Shown: positions 32,948-45,168 of the stretch, in pieces
Layout of the letters: each line of letters opens with the position of its first letter
Position numbering within the stretch: position 1 is the stretch's first letter
Origin: DASUVM01 sp963704675
GTDB lineage: Bacteria; Patescibacteriota; Saccharimonadia; Saccharimonadales; Saccharimonadaceae
Reading direction: 5' to 3'
Assembly: GCA_963704675.1 (NCBI GenBank)
Contig: OY969928.1
Coordinates: forward strand, 558,001-622,000
Length of the DNA stretch: 64,000 bases
The notes under the pieces: model-generated
Told to the model about the DNA's origin: nothing
Databases searched by the model: none
Seen by the model: the letters and a program-made list of their open reading frames with translations, nothing else
Made by a program: the position numbers and the translations under genes

Positions 32948-34711
32948 TTATAGTGTGCGTTGTTTCAGTTCACGAGTGAAGAATTCTAGCTTATCACCTT
33001 CTTCAAGCAATAACTTACCCTGAGTAGTTATTGCTAGGCCACACATTTCGCCTTCGAAGACCTCTTTCGCTTCTTGTTGTTGACGTTGCACTTTACTAAT
33101 GCTGACTTCGGCAATTTGTTCGTTCCTCCGTCTTACACGAGCGAGTACGTTTGGCATTGCTTTGCCCTTTGTGACTTCACCGCCACAAATAATCTCATCT
33201 TTAGTGGTGCGAAATACTCCTTTAATGGTAAGTTCGCCAACTTCAGTCTCGACTATTTCTGGGCGAAGGAGTGTTTCAAGCCCGGCTCTTACGTCATCAA
33301 GTAATTCGTAAATGACTTTGAAAATCTTAATAGTTACTTTTTCGCGGGCGGCAACGTTTTTAACGGCGGGCAACAATTGCACATTAAAGCCATAGATAAC
33401 AGCCTGGCTGCTAGCGGCTGAGCGAACGTCGTTCTCAGAGATATTACCAACACCAGATGAAACAATTCGCACTGACACTTCTTCGTTCTCAAGTAAACGA
33501 AGGCTATCTAACACCGAAGTGAGTGAGCCTTGTACATCGGCCTTAATAATAACATTCAAATGTTGCGACTGGGCTTGCTTGCTCATCATACCAAGGAGGT
33601 CGATCGAGGAAAGATTGGTAGTTACAAGCTCTTCTTCTTTCACCTGAGAGGCAGCTTTTTGGCGAGCTGCTTTTTCGTTCGCCGCCACTTCAAAACGATC
33701 ACCAAATTGTGGTAACTCTTTAAAACCGGTCACGATAGCCGGCGTTGAGGGCCCTGCTTCTTGAATTGGGCGGCCGGCGAAATCTTCAAGTGTGCGCACC
33801 TTGCCGTAGACATTGCCAGCTACCAAGAAGTTACCAGCCCTTAAAATACCGTGCTCAACCAGCAGGCGCACCACAGGGCCGCGGCCTTTTTGCATGTTAG
33901 CTTCAATTACTAGACCTTCGGCAGAGCCTTCAATTTCAGCCCTCAATTCTTCAATGTCTGCTACCAAAAGCACCATGTCGAGCAACTTGTCGACATTTTG
34001 GCCGGTTTTAGCGCTAACTTCAACCATCACAACGTCGCCGCCCCATTCTTCAGTTTGTAAGCCCTGTTCGGCAAGCCCGGCTTTAACACGTGGGACATCA
34101 GCAGTATCTTTATCGACTTTATTAATTGCTACAACAATTTTGGCATGAGCCGCTTGAGCAAACTTGATTGCTTCAATCGTCTGTGGTTTTACACCGTCAT
34201 CTGCGGCTACGACGATGATAACAACATCGGTTAACGCCGCACCGTGCTGACGAAGAGCACTAAAAGCTTCGTGGCCCGGTGTATCAAGCAACGTAATCTT
34301 GCGGCCCTTACGCTCTGTTTGATAGGCGCTAATGTGCTGGGTGATGCCACCAGCTTCCCCGCTAACTACCTTAGTATCTAAAATAGCATCAAGTAGGCTA
34401 GTTTTGCCGTGATCAACATGGCCCATGACAGCAACGATGGGTGCCCGATCAACCGCTTTCTCGCTTAAAGCACGTTTTTCACGTTCTGGTGCAACCTCGG
34501 CAGCTTCCTTCTTTTGAAGATCGATTTCTAGGCCAAGCTCTTCAACTATAATCTGCGCCGTCTCAAAATCGATACGCTGATTGACGGTGGCCATAATGCC
34601 ATTTTTGAAGAGTTCGCCAATAAGCTTTGTAACAGGCAAATCGAGCTGAGCGGCCAATTCGCCAACAGTAACCATCTCTGGAATAATCAGTACCTTTTTG
34701 TCTAGGGCCAT
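32948..34711 (-). CDS. infB: Translation initiation factor IF-2
   Basis: GTPase that brings fMet-tRNA to the 30S subunit. 587 aa, lacking the long variable N-terminus but keeping one IF2N domain (MVTVGELAAQLDLPVTKLIGEL). G1 GHVDHGKTSLLD, G3 DTPGHEAF, G4 NKVD and the C-terminal domains are intact. Compact IF-2 is common in reduced genomes. Confidence 0.97.
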   Translation of the reverse strand: MALDKKVLIIPEMVTVGELAAQLDLPVTKLIGELFKNGIMATVNQRIDFETAQIIVEELGLEIDLQKKEAAEVAPEREKRALSEKAVDRAPIVAVMGHVDHGKTSLLDAILDTKVVSGEAGGITQHISAYQTERKGRKITLLDTPGHEAFSALRQHGAALTDVVIIVVAADDGVKPQTIEAIKFAQAAHAKIVVAINKVDKDTADVPRVKAGLAEQGLQTEEWGGDVVMVEVSAKTGQNVDKLLDMVLLVADIEELRAEIEGSAEGLVIEANMQKGRGPVVRLLVEHGILRAGNFLVAGNVYGKVRTLEDFAGRPIQEAGPSTPAIVTGFKELPQFGDRFEVAANEKAARQKAASQVKEEELVTTNLSSIDLLGMMSKQAQSQHLNVIIKADVQGSLTSVLDSLRLLENEEVSVRIVSSGVGNISENDVRSAASSQAVIYGFNVQLLPAVKNVAAREKVTIKIFKVIYELLDDVRAGLETLLRPEIVETEVGELTIKGVFRTTKDEIICGGEVTKGKAMPNVLARVRRRNEQIAEVSISKVQRQQQEAKEVFEGEMCGLAITTQGKLLLEEGDKLEFFTRELKQRTL

Positions 34712-34748
34712 GGCTATACCGCTCCTTTCGATTCATTAATAATGCTTG

Positions 34749-34771
34749 AAACGCCCTTTACTAGGGCGTTT
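34749..34771 (-). terminator. Terminator of rpsA
   Basis: AAACGCCCT / AGGGCGTTT perfect 9-bp stem, 5-nt loop, 9 bp after the stop. Confidence 0.7.
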
Positions 34772-34779
34772 CTTTAAGT

Positions 34780-35856
34780 TTACGGCTTGAGACTGAGAGA
34801 GATTTTTCGATTCTCTTTATCAATATCAAGGATTGTAAATGTCTTTTGTTCGCCAACTTTGAAGAGTTTTTCTGGATCAACACTTTCATCACCTTCACTC
34901 AGTTCAGTAATGTGTACTAGCGCTTCAACGGCCGGGCTTAACTGTACAAAGGCGCCAAATGGTGTAATACGCGTAACAGTACCTTTTACTTCTTCACCCT
35001 TCTTGAACTTTTCTACCTCTTTTGCCCATGGGTCAGCAGTAAGTTGTTTCATACTGAGACTCAGACGTGTTTGGTCGTCTTTGTTGTCAATAGTAATGAT
35101 TTTAGCCTCAATCGTATCGCCAACCTTTACGTAATCACCTGGATTGTTAACACGTTCCCAGCTAATCTCGCTAATGTGCACAAGACCTTCAATGCCATCA
35201 ACGTTTATAAAGGCACCAAAATCTACTACACCTGTTACAACGCCCTTTACGGTATCGCCAGGTTTAAGATTTTGCAGACGTTCAGCCAAACCTTCGCGAA
35301 TCGCTGCCTTTTCACTGAAAATCAGTTTATTTTGCTTACGATCAGCGTCAAGAATACGCACCTTTAATGGTTTGTTGACCAAATTGTTAAGACGTTGCAA
35401 GATTTCATCTTTATCTGCTCCACTCACGCGTGGGTAATGTTCCGCAGATAACTGGCTAACAGGCATGAAACCGCGAATACCTTCGAGCTCAATAAGTAAA
35501 CCACCTCGGTTTGCGTCATAAGCAGTAACCTCAATCGTTTCACCAGCGTCAAACTGTTGTTTTACTTCATCCCAGCCGCGATCTTTAGCAGCTTTTCGAA
35601 GGCTCAAAAGCGCGTAACCGTCATCGATATCAGGATCAACGACGCTGGCCACTACTTGGTCGCCTGGTTTTACATTAGTTGAAAAACCAATTTCACGACG
35701 CGGTACAAGACCAATACCCAAACCCCCGAGATCTAACCAAATCTCGTTCTTTTTAACAGAGAGAACTGTTGCTTCAACAACCTCTCCGGTGACTAACTGC
35801 TGGCCCTTATCTTGTGCCAACAATTCGTCCATTGTAATTGTGCTGCTTTTTGTCAT
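34780..35856 (-). CDS. rpsA: Ribosomal protein S1 (four S1 domains)
   Basis: RNA-binding protein of the 30S subunit. 358 aa from the ATG at 35856 (GGAAGGAG upstream); a further 22 codons upstream are open but unlikely. Four S1 domains at about residues 17-88, 105-186, 199-270 and 286-357; the third and fourth have the best GxVTGVVDFGAFI / VTRITPFGAFV cores. E. coli S1 has six domains, Gram-positives usually four. Confidence 0.93.
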   Translation of the reverse strand: MTKSSTITMDELLAQDKGQQLVTGEVVEATVLSVKKNEIWLDLGGLGIGLVPRREIGFSTNVKPGDQVVASVVDPDIDDGYALLSLRKAAKDRGWDEVKQQFDAGETIEVTAYDANRGGLLIELEGIRGFMPVSQLSAEHYPRVSGADKDEILQRLNNLVNKPLKVRILDADRKQNKLIFSEKAAIREGLAERLQNLKPGDTVKGVVTGVVDFGAFINVDGIEGLVHISEISWERVNNPGDYVKVGDTIEAKIITIDNKDDQTRLSLSMKQLTADPWAKEVEKFKKGEEVKGTVTRITPFGAFVQLSPAVEALVHITELSEGDESVDPEKLFKVGEQKTFTILDIDKENRKISLSLKP

Positions 35857-35942
35857 TTTGAAAAATGACTCCTTCCATAGGTTGTATTTCTTCAAAGGTA
35901 TGCCTTTTTGCAGCAAAAACACACCTCTTAAAGATTGCTTTC

Positions 35943-35971
35943 ATTATACCTGAAAAACAGATACAGGTAAA
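35943..35971 (-). promoter_or_regulatory. Promoter of rpsA
   Basis: TTTACC (35971-35966) - 17 bp - TATAAT (35948-35943). Confidence 0.7.
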
Positions 35972-35974
35972 CGT

Positions 35975-36415
35975 CTAAAGTTTTGGCAATAATGCTTGTC
36001 TACTCTGTAAAAATCGAAAGGCTATAAAACCAGTCAGAGTTAATAAAACAGCACCGATCGTAAGATCAAAGCTCGATCCTGTTGCAGGCAATGCTGCCGG
36101 ACCAGTTGCTGGCACCGCTTGAGGTGGTATGACCGGTGGTTGAATGTTTTCATTGACCGGCACTGATGAGGGGCGTGGGTGGGCTGGTTGAGGTGCTGGT
36201 TTCTGCGGTTGAGCCTGTTCGGTTGGCTTTTGTTCATCTTTGTCGTCGGCCTCCTTTTTTGCAGGCTGATCAGTTTGCTGTGATGACTGATCGCTTGAGG
36301 CAACATTTTTACTTTGCTGCTTAACGATACCAAGGCCGACAAGAAGAAGGCCTACTAAAAGTATGCCGGCTATTACAAAAATAATTGTTGCTTGTCGCTT
36401 ATTGCCTTCGAGCAT
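35975..36415 (-). CDS. Small LPATG-anchored surface protein
   Basis: 146 aa. N-terminal membrane/signal helix (residues 10-32), a Gln/Lys/Pro-rich stalk, then LPATGSS, a hydrophobic helix (LTIGAVLLTLTGFIAF) and a basic tail. This is the textbook sortase-sorting layout; no sortase gene is in the window. A second protein with LPATGP is encoded at 49844. The stalk suggests wall-spanning, with no catalytic domain. Confidence 0.75.
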   Translation of the reverse strand: MLEGNKRQATIIFVIAGILLVGLLLVGLGIVKQQSKNVASSDQSSQQTDQPAKKEADDKDEQKPTEQAQPQKPAPQPAHPRPSSVPVNENIQPPVIPPQAVPATGPAALPATGSSFDLTIGAVLLTLTGFIAFRFLQSRQALLPKL

Positions 36416-36529
36416 ACAAAAACTCCTCTTATTTATATCGTAAAACTATCTTGATTTTAATGCAACTAAAATGTGCACAAATATTAGCCGTGCCACTCAA
36501 TGCAGTTGGTTCTGTGGTAGGATAAACAT

Positions 36530-37345
36530 ATGATAATTGGGGTTGATATTGGAGGTACTAAAACATTAGTTGCATCGTTTGAGGGCGATGCGATACTTAC
36601 TGAAGTTCGTTTTGCAACCCCAGATGAACCCGAAGATTTCTTTACTGATCTTGTGCCGCAAATTCAGCAGCTTGCCTTAACTCAACGACTACAAGCCATT
36701 AGCGTCGCAGCCCCGGGTATTATTGATCACCATAGAGGTAGTATTGTCCGTTGTGGCAACCTTTCATGGAAGAATATTGAGCTAAGACAAGAATTAAGTC
36801 AGTTTTTCGATTGCCCGATTTATCTTGAAAATGATGCCAACCTAGCAGGGCTCGCCGAGGCCCATGCACTTAACCCGCTACCTCGTTTATGTTTATATCT
36901 TACGATAAGTACTGGTATCGGAAGTGGTATTGTTGTGAACGGTCGGCTTCTGCCTGCTCTGAGCGGCTCAGAATCAGGTCATATGATGCTTGAATATCAA
37001 TCAGAGTTAAAGCAATGGGAGCATTTAGCTTCTGGGCGATCCTTACGTGAACGCACCGGAAAATATGCTTCTCACATTAATGATCGTGAGATCTGGAAAG
37101 ACTTCGCGGAACGTGTTGGCATTGGTTTGTTAGCACTTATACCAACCCTTCAACCATCCGTTATTGTTATTGGCGGAGGTGTTGGCGCTTATTTCGAAAC
37201 TCGCTGGCAAAGCGAGCTTGAAATGTACTTACATGCCAATATGTCATCCTTCATTGATATTCCACCCATTCTACAAGCTCAACACCCAGACGAAGCAGTA
37301 CTTTATGGATGCAGGTACTATGCGAGACAACATGATATCGATTAA
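36530..37345 (+). CDS. ROK-family sugar kinase-like protein
   Basis: 271 aa actin-fold kinase. GVDIGGTKTLVASFEG binds phosphate at the N-terminus; END (LENDANLAGLAEA) carries the catalytic Asp; LTISTGIGSGIVVNG follows. The ROK zinc site (CxCGxxGC) is absent: the region after SESGHMMLEY reads QSELKQWEHLASG. It could be a glucokinase or N-acetylhexosamine kinase. It overlaps the next gene by 26 bp. Confidence 0.82.
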   Translation: MIIGVDIGGTKTLVASFEGDAILTEVRFATPDEPEDFFTDLVPQIQQLALTQRLQAISVAAPGIIDHHRGSIVRCGNLSWKNIELRQELSQFFDCPIYLENDANLAGLAEAHALNPLPRLCLYLTISTGIGSGIVVNGRLLPALSGSESGHMMLEYQSELKQWEHLASGRSLRERTGKYASHINDREIWKDFAERVGIGLLALIPTLQPSVIVIGGGVGAYFETRWQSELEMYLHANMSSFIDIPPILQAQHPDEAVLYGCRYYARQHDID

Positions 37346-37832
37346 TGGAATTGAGAAAAATATCATCAATCACTTCTCACATTTAAGTTTTTGCGTAGAT
37401 AAGAGCTTTTATTGGTCGGCAAGTTTACAAGAAGTTCACTATAAACCAGCGACAAGCGTTGAAGATATCTGGCAGCTACTCCACGAAATTGCGCATGCCG
37501 AGTTAGGCCATCGTCACTATACAAAAGATGTTCAACTTCTGAGTCAAGAAGTTGCAGCCTGGCATCTTGCAAAGGTACAACTCGCATCATCGTTTAATAT
37601 CAATATAGATGAAGATTTCGCTGAAGATCAATTAGATAGTTATCGCGATTGGCTTCACGAGCGCAGTAAGTGTCCTCAGTGCGCACAAACCGGCATACAA
37701 CAAACCACAAGCATCTACCAGTGTATCAACTGTTTATGCTCGTGGTCTGTTAACGATGCACGTTTACGCCGACTGCGTCGTATTAAGCTGCAAGATCAAA
37801 ATCATTCTGATCAGCAGGTTTTTGCTGCGTAG
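37320..37832 (+). CDS. HExxH zinc-site protein with C-terminal zinc ribbon
   Basis: 170 aa. HEIAHAELGH around residue 50 is the zinc-protease motif found in ImmA/IrrE-type proteins; a C-terminal CPQC...CINC pair looks like a zinc ribbon. ATG at 37320 (AGG upstream) is chosen; 37305 and 37332 are alternatives. Overlaps ROK at its 5' end, and the convergent KGG gene by 50 bp at its 3' end. Substrate unknown. Confidence 0.65.
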   Translation: MRDNMISINGIEKNIINHFSHLSFCVDKSFYWSASLQEVHYKPATSVEDIWQLLHEIAHAELGHRHYTKDVQLLSQEVAAWHLAKVQLASSFNINIDEDFAEDQLDSYRDWLHERSKCPQCAQTGIQQTTSIYQCINCLCSWSVNDARLRRLRRIKLQDQNHSDQQVFAA

Positions 37833-38061
37833 CGGTTACTTGTGTCACGTTTGTTAGCTGAGTATCTGCCACTACCTTACGTCGTCGACTGATGCGACCA
37901 CCTAGTGCGCCTGCCTTACGAGCTAAATCACGATTAGCAGCAAAACCGCCACCTCGGCTTTTTTTGCCACCCATAGCACCTATGCGAGCATAAAAGTCTT
38001 TTCCATGACGTTTTACATTTGTTTTAGCAGCCTCTTGGCCGCCTCTTTGAGTTCCTGACAT
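37783..38061 (-). CDS. KGG-repeat stress protein
   Basis: 92 aa, basic and Gly-rich. Two KGG-type repeats are seen (RIGAMGGKKSRGGGF and RKAGALGGRISRR), as in the general stress protein YciG/GsiB group. AAAGGAG precedes the ATG. A TTGACC-17 bp-TACTAT promoter lies 46 bp upstream. The family is stress-induced in other bacteria; here that is inference. Confidence 0.8.
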   Translation of the reverse strand: MSGTQRGGQEAAKTNVKRHGKDFYARIGAMGGKKSRGGGFAANRDLARKAGALGGRISRRRKVVADTQLTNVTQVTATQQKPADQNDFDLAA

Positions 38062-38106
38062 ATAAAGCAGACTCCTTTGGACTGAATTATTATTCTAATG
38101 TTTTAA

Positions 38107-38135
38107 ATAGTAACATAATACTTACGTTAGGTCAA
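38107..38135 (-). promoter_or_regulatory. Promoter of the KGG protein gene
   Basis: TTGACC (38135-38130) - 17 bp - TACTAT (38112-38107). Confidence 0.7.
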
Positions 38136-38212
38136 TATTGTATACGTACCTATATATTTTAATTATGTCGTATAACAAGTGATCGCCCTATATCATATTA
38201 AGTATAAAACAA

Positions 38213-38236
38213 AACCCCCGGCGTTAACCAGGGGTT
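38213..38236 (-). terminator. Terminator of the rRNA locus
   Basis: AACCCCTGG / CCGGGGGTT stem with TTGTTTT after it on the minus strand, 10 bp beyond 5S. Confidence 0.8.
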
Positions 38237-38245
38237 ATTGTATGA

Positions 38246-38354
<109 letters not shown>

Positions 38355-38614
38355 GAACGCGCTACGCTTATGATAAAAGAATTTTATACGCCTGTCATGG
38401 CAGGCGTATACATTCCTGTATCATTGAGCCTTGCGAAATAAATTCGCATTCGCCCTTGGCGAACCAAAGCATAACTCTTTCTCGACGCCCATACGATGCT
38501 AAGTAAATTTCGATTTGAAGAACAACTTGCAAGTGTAATTTTGATTTACACCAACTACTAGTCAACCTACCCTATCTGCGCTGTTTATGCAAGCATAAAC
38601 GAGACAGATAAGGA

Positions 38615-41745
<3,131 letters not shown>

Positions 41746-42075
41746 CGACTAGTAGTTGGTAAAAACCATACAGCTAGCATGGTCCTGGTCATATGCAAGC
41801 ATATGACAGTCCAACTGCCGTCGTCCTTCAAATATCAGCCAAATTGTTAAACTGCTAAACTCACACATAAAAAATGATTGAGCTCAGGCAACCATGGAAA
41901 TATTTCCACCATTGTCTGCTCTCAAGCGCCTTCGTATCGTATCAGGCTCACAACAGTTTTGTAAAGAACATTTCGTTGTTATTTGTGCAATAAAATAACC
42001 TCTGTTCGACGTATCTTTCTCTCACATACATCGCCAGAGGTTTCTAATAGGAAACGTTCGCTTAGTTCATTGATG

Positions 42076-42104
42076 ACTATAGCAGGCCGGTAATCTTTTG
42101 ACAA
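42076..42104 (-). promoter_or_regulatory. Internal promoter before 23S rRNA
   Basis: TTGTCA (42104-42099) - 17 bp - TATAGT (42081-42076), right after the spacer gene. Between here and the 23S 5' end no other gene is seen. Confidence 0.6.
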
Positions 42105-42114
42105 GTATTTTTCA

Positions 42115-42374
42115 CTAATCAGCTTCTTTCAAGTCATCTTCATCACAAAAGCTTCTTAAAAGTGCAAGTTTGGCAAGACTTTTATCTATAAATACTTGAG
42201 CTTCAATTTCAAACTCGGGCTCACGTAGCTTGTGATTAAAAAAGAGATACATGCCTCTCCGATAGTAGCGTTGACAGATGTATCGAAAATCGCAGCATGT
42301 GCGCTCAGTTGATTGGTCATTATTTCGCCAAAGCGTACAGACAAAACTTTTGTTTTAGGTGATTCCGACGACAT
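42115..42374 (-). CDS. Ribbon-helix-helix protein in the rRNA spacer, with -1 frameshift
   Basis: Begins with ATG 42374 after an AGGGGTG site. Residues 8-48 (KVLSVRFGEIMTNQLSAHAA, then TSVNATIGEACISF) follow the ribbon-helix-helix plan of Arc/MetJ-type regulators and antitoxins. In the zero frame it stops at 42186 after 62 codons. In the -1 frame, coding continues as NHKLREPEFEIEAQ, FIDKSLAKLALLRSF and CDEDDLKEAD to TAG 42115-42117, about 86 aa in total. The junction is the slippery heptamer T-TTT-TTA, in phase, 10 nt after GGAGAGG. It lies between tRNA-Ile and 23S. Confidence 0.65.
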
Positions 42375-42410
42375 AACACCCCTTGTCCTTACGTTTAGTC
42401 GAATTCCTAC

Positions 42411-42487
42411 TGGTGGGCGATGAGGGACTTGAACCTCCGACCTCGTCATTATCAGTGACGCGCTCTAACCAGCTGAGCTAATCGCCC
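42411..42487 (-). tRNA. tRNA-Ile (GAT)
   Basis: 77 nt cloverleaf starting GGGCGATTAGCTCAG, anticodon loop CTGATAA (GAT) and T arm GGTTCAAGTCC, with encoded CCA. Normal spacer tRNA. Confidence 0.96.
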
Positions 42488-42619
42488 ACAAGTAGAAATT
42501 CGATATTCTTTCACAAAGCTATTCTATTGGTGGAGCATTCCGGACCGAAGCCCGGTCTGCCCCATGCAATGGTGACTTACCACCATGTTCTACGTCGAAT
42601 AATATTTCGACGCACAACA

Positions 42620-42696
42620 TGGTGGAGACACAGGGACTCGAACCCTGGACCCCCTGCTTGCAAAGCAGGTGCTCTAGCCAACTGAGCTATGTCCCC
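42620..42696 (-). tRNA. tRNA-Ala (TGC)
   Basis: 77 nt cloverleaf starting GGGGACATAGCTCAG, anticodon loop TTTGCAA (TGC), T arm GGTTCGAGTCC, encoded CCA. Confidence 0.96.
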
Positions 42697-42863
42697 TCGT
42701 CACGATTCGCTATCGGCTTCCGTTTTAGCGCAAGCACCAAAAGCTTCAGCCTCTCGCTATCGCTCCTCTCAATGAAACAAACAGGCCTTCGGATTGCTTC
42801 ATTGCTGACTCTGCTAACGCAGAGTTGAAATACTAACAAGCCCCATAAGGCAAGTTCCAGGTT

Positions 42864-42892
42864 ATTGTAGCGGAAAATATAGTAGGTGGCAA
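42864..42892 (-). promoter_or_regulatory. Internal promoter before tRNA-Ala
   Basis: TTGCCA (42892-42887) - 17 bp - TACAAT (42869-42864), placed after a terminator-like hairpin and before the tRNAs. Confidence 0.6.
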
Positions 42893-42908
42893 GTGTGTTA
42901 ACAGATGT

Positions 42909-42945
42909 AAATAAAAACCGCCTTGGTTAAAGGCGACTTTTATTT
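42909..42945. terminator. Terminator-like hairpin in the 16S-tRNA spacer
   Basis: AAATAAAA / TTTTATTT with an inner CGCCTT / AAGGCG stem; on the minus strand the stem is followed by TTTTTATTT. Between 16S and tRNA-Ala. Confidence 0.55.
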
Positions 42946-43003
42946 TTAACAGCTTTGTAGTGTAAGTCGGTGTCAGTCGTTCGTTTGAACAATTTTTGAA
43001 TCT

Positions 43004-43061
43004 GGTCTTGCCTCAAAGAGGCCAAATGGTTATTTTATAGATCCACTAAAATAACAAGACC
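43004..43061 (-). other. 16S 3'-flanking three-way structure
   Basis: GGTCTT/AAGACC encloses hairpins GCCTC-aaa-GAGGC and GTTATTTTA/TAAAATAAC. It sits 50 bp downstream of mature 16S and is probably an rRNA processing structure. The remaining spacer to tRNA-Ala holds only the terminator-like hairpin and promoter listed separately. Confidence 0.5.
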
Positions 43062-43110
43062 GACCTCGCTACACTCGTTGATTACTCGAACGAGTGGCAT
43101 AATTCTCCCT

Positions 43111-44612
<1,502 letters not shown>

Positions 44613-44613
44613 A

Positions 44614-44635
44614 AAAATCCCGTCGAAACGGGATT
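44614..44635 (-). other. Hairpin at the 16S 5' flank
   Basis: AAATCCCG / CGGGATTT perfect stem directly before the mature 16S 5' end; likely processing signal. Confidence 0.5.
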
Positions 44636-44707
44636 TGTAATATACTGACGTTGACTTACACTACAAAACTGTTAAATTTCACTGCATTTCTCACACAGAC
44701 TGTCACG

Positions 44708-44736
44708 ATCTTATCGCGAGACACTACATCTGTCAA
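44708..44736 (-). promoter_or_regulatory. Promoter of 16S rRNA
   Basis: TTGACA (44736-44731) - 17 bp - TAAGAT (44713-44708). Confidence 0.8.
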
Positions 44737-44757
44737 CACTTTATATGGAAAAAATCG

Positions 44758-45162
44758 TTACAATAATAACAACGCCAGCCATGCTGCAATAACACCGACA
44801 GCCGTACCAGCAAGCACTTCGGGTAATGTGTGTCCGGCTGCGCGTTTGAAAGAAATCTGTTTATTCTTCGCAAGTTCTTTTAAAGCCCTACCCTGTTCGC
44901 CAACAGCACGTCGTACGTTAACGGCGTCATACATTGTAATAAGTGCAATGACCGCCGCAAGAGCGAAAAGCGGACTCTGTAGGCCATCTTCAACGGCAAT
45001 GACAGTACTTACAGAGACAACTAGAGCGGAATGAGCACTTGGCATACCACCAGAACTAGTAATAGTTTTGCGAACAGAATGTCCGTGTAACTTATAGAGT
45101 GCTACTTTCGTACCCTGAGCAAGTAACCAAGCGAGCAATGGCGCAAGTATATATGCGCTCAT
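44758..45162 (-). CDS. DUF212 / divergent PAP2-like membrane protein
   Basis: 134 aa. SSGGMPSAHSALVVS and GHTLPEVLAG are the two phosphatase-type motifs of the divergent PAP2 (DUF212) family; between them are YDAVNVRRAVGEQ and hydrophobic helices. Predicted membrane-bound phosphatase; substrate unknown. Follows gyrA by 6 bp, in the same direction, ending just before the rRNA promoter. Confidence 0.88.
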   Translation of the reverse strand: MSAYILAPLLAWLLAQGTKVALYKLHGHSVRKTITSSGGMPSAHSALVVSVSTVIAVEDGLQSPLFALAAVIALITMYDAVNVRRAVGEQGRALKELAKNKQISFKRAAGHTLPEVLAGTAVGVIAAWLALLLL

Positions 45163-45168
45163 TTTAGG

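Noticed and set aside
42619..42828. 69-codon plus ORF beginning MVETQGLEPW
   Set aside because: This is the well-known false ORF antisense to tRNA-Ala.
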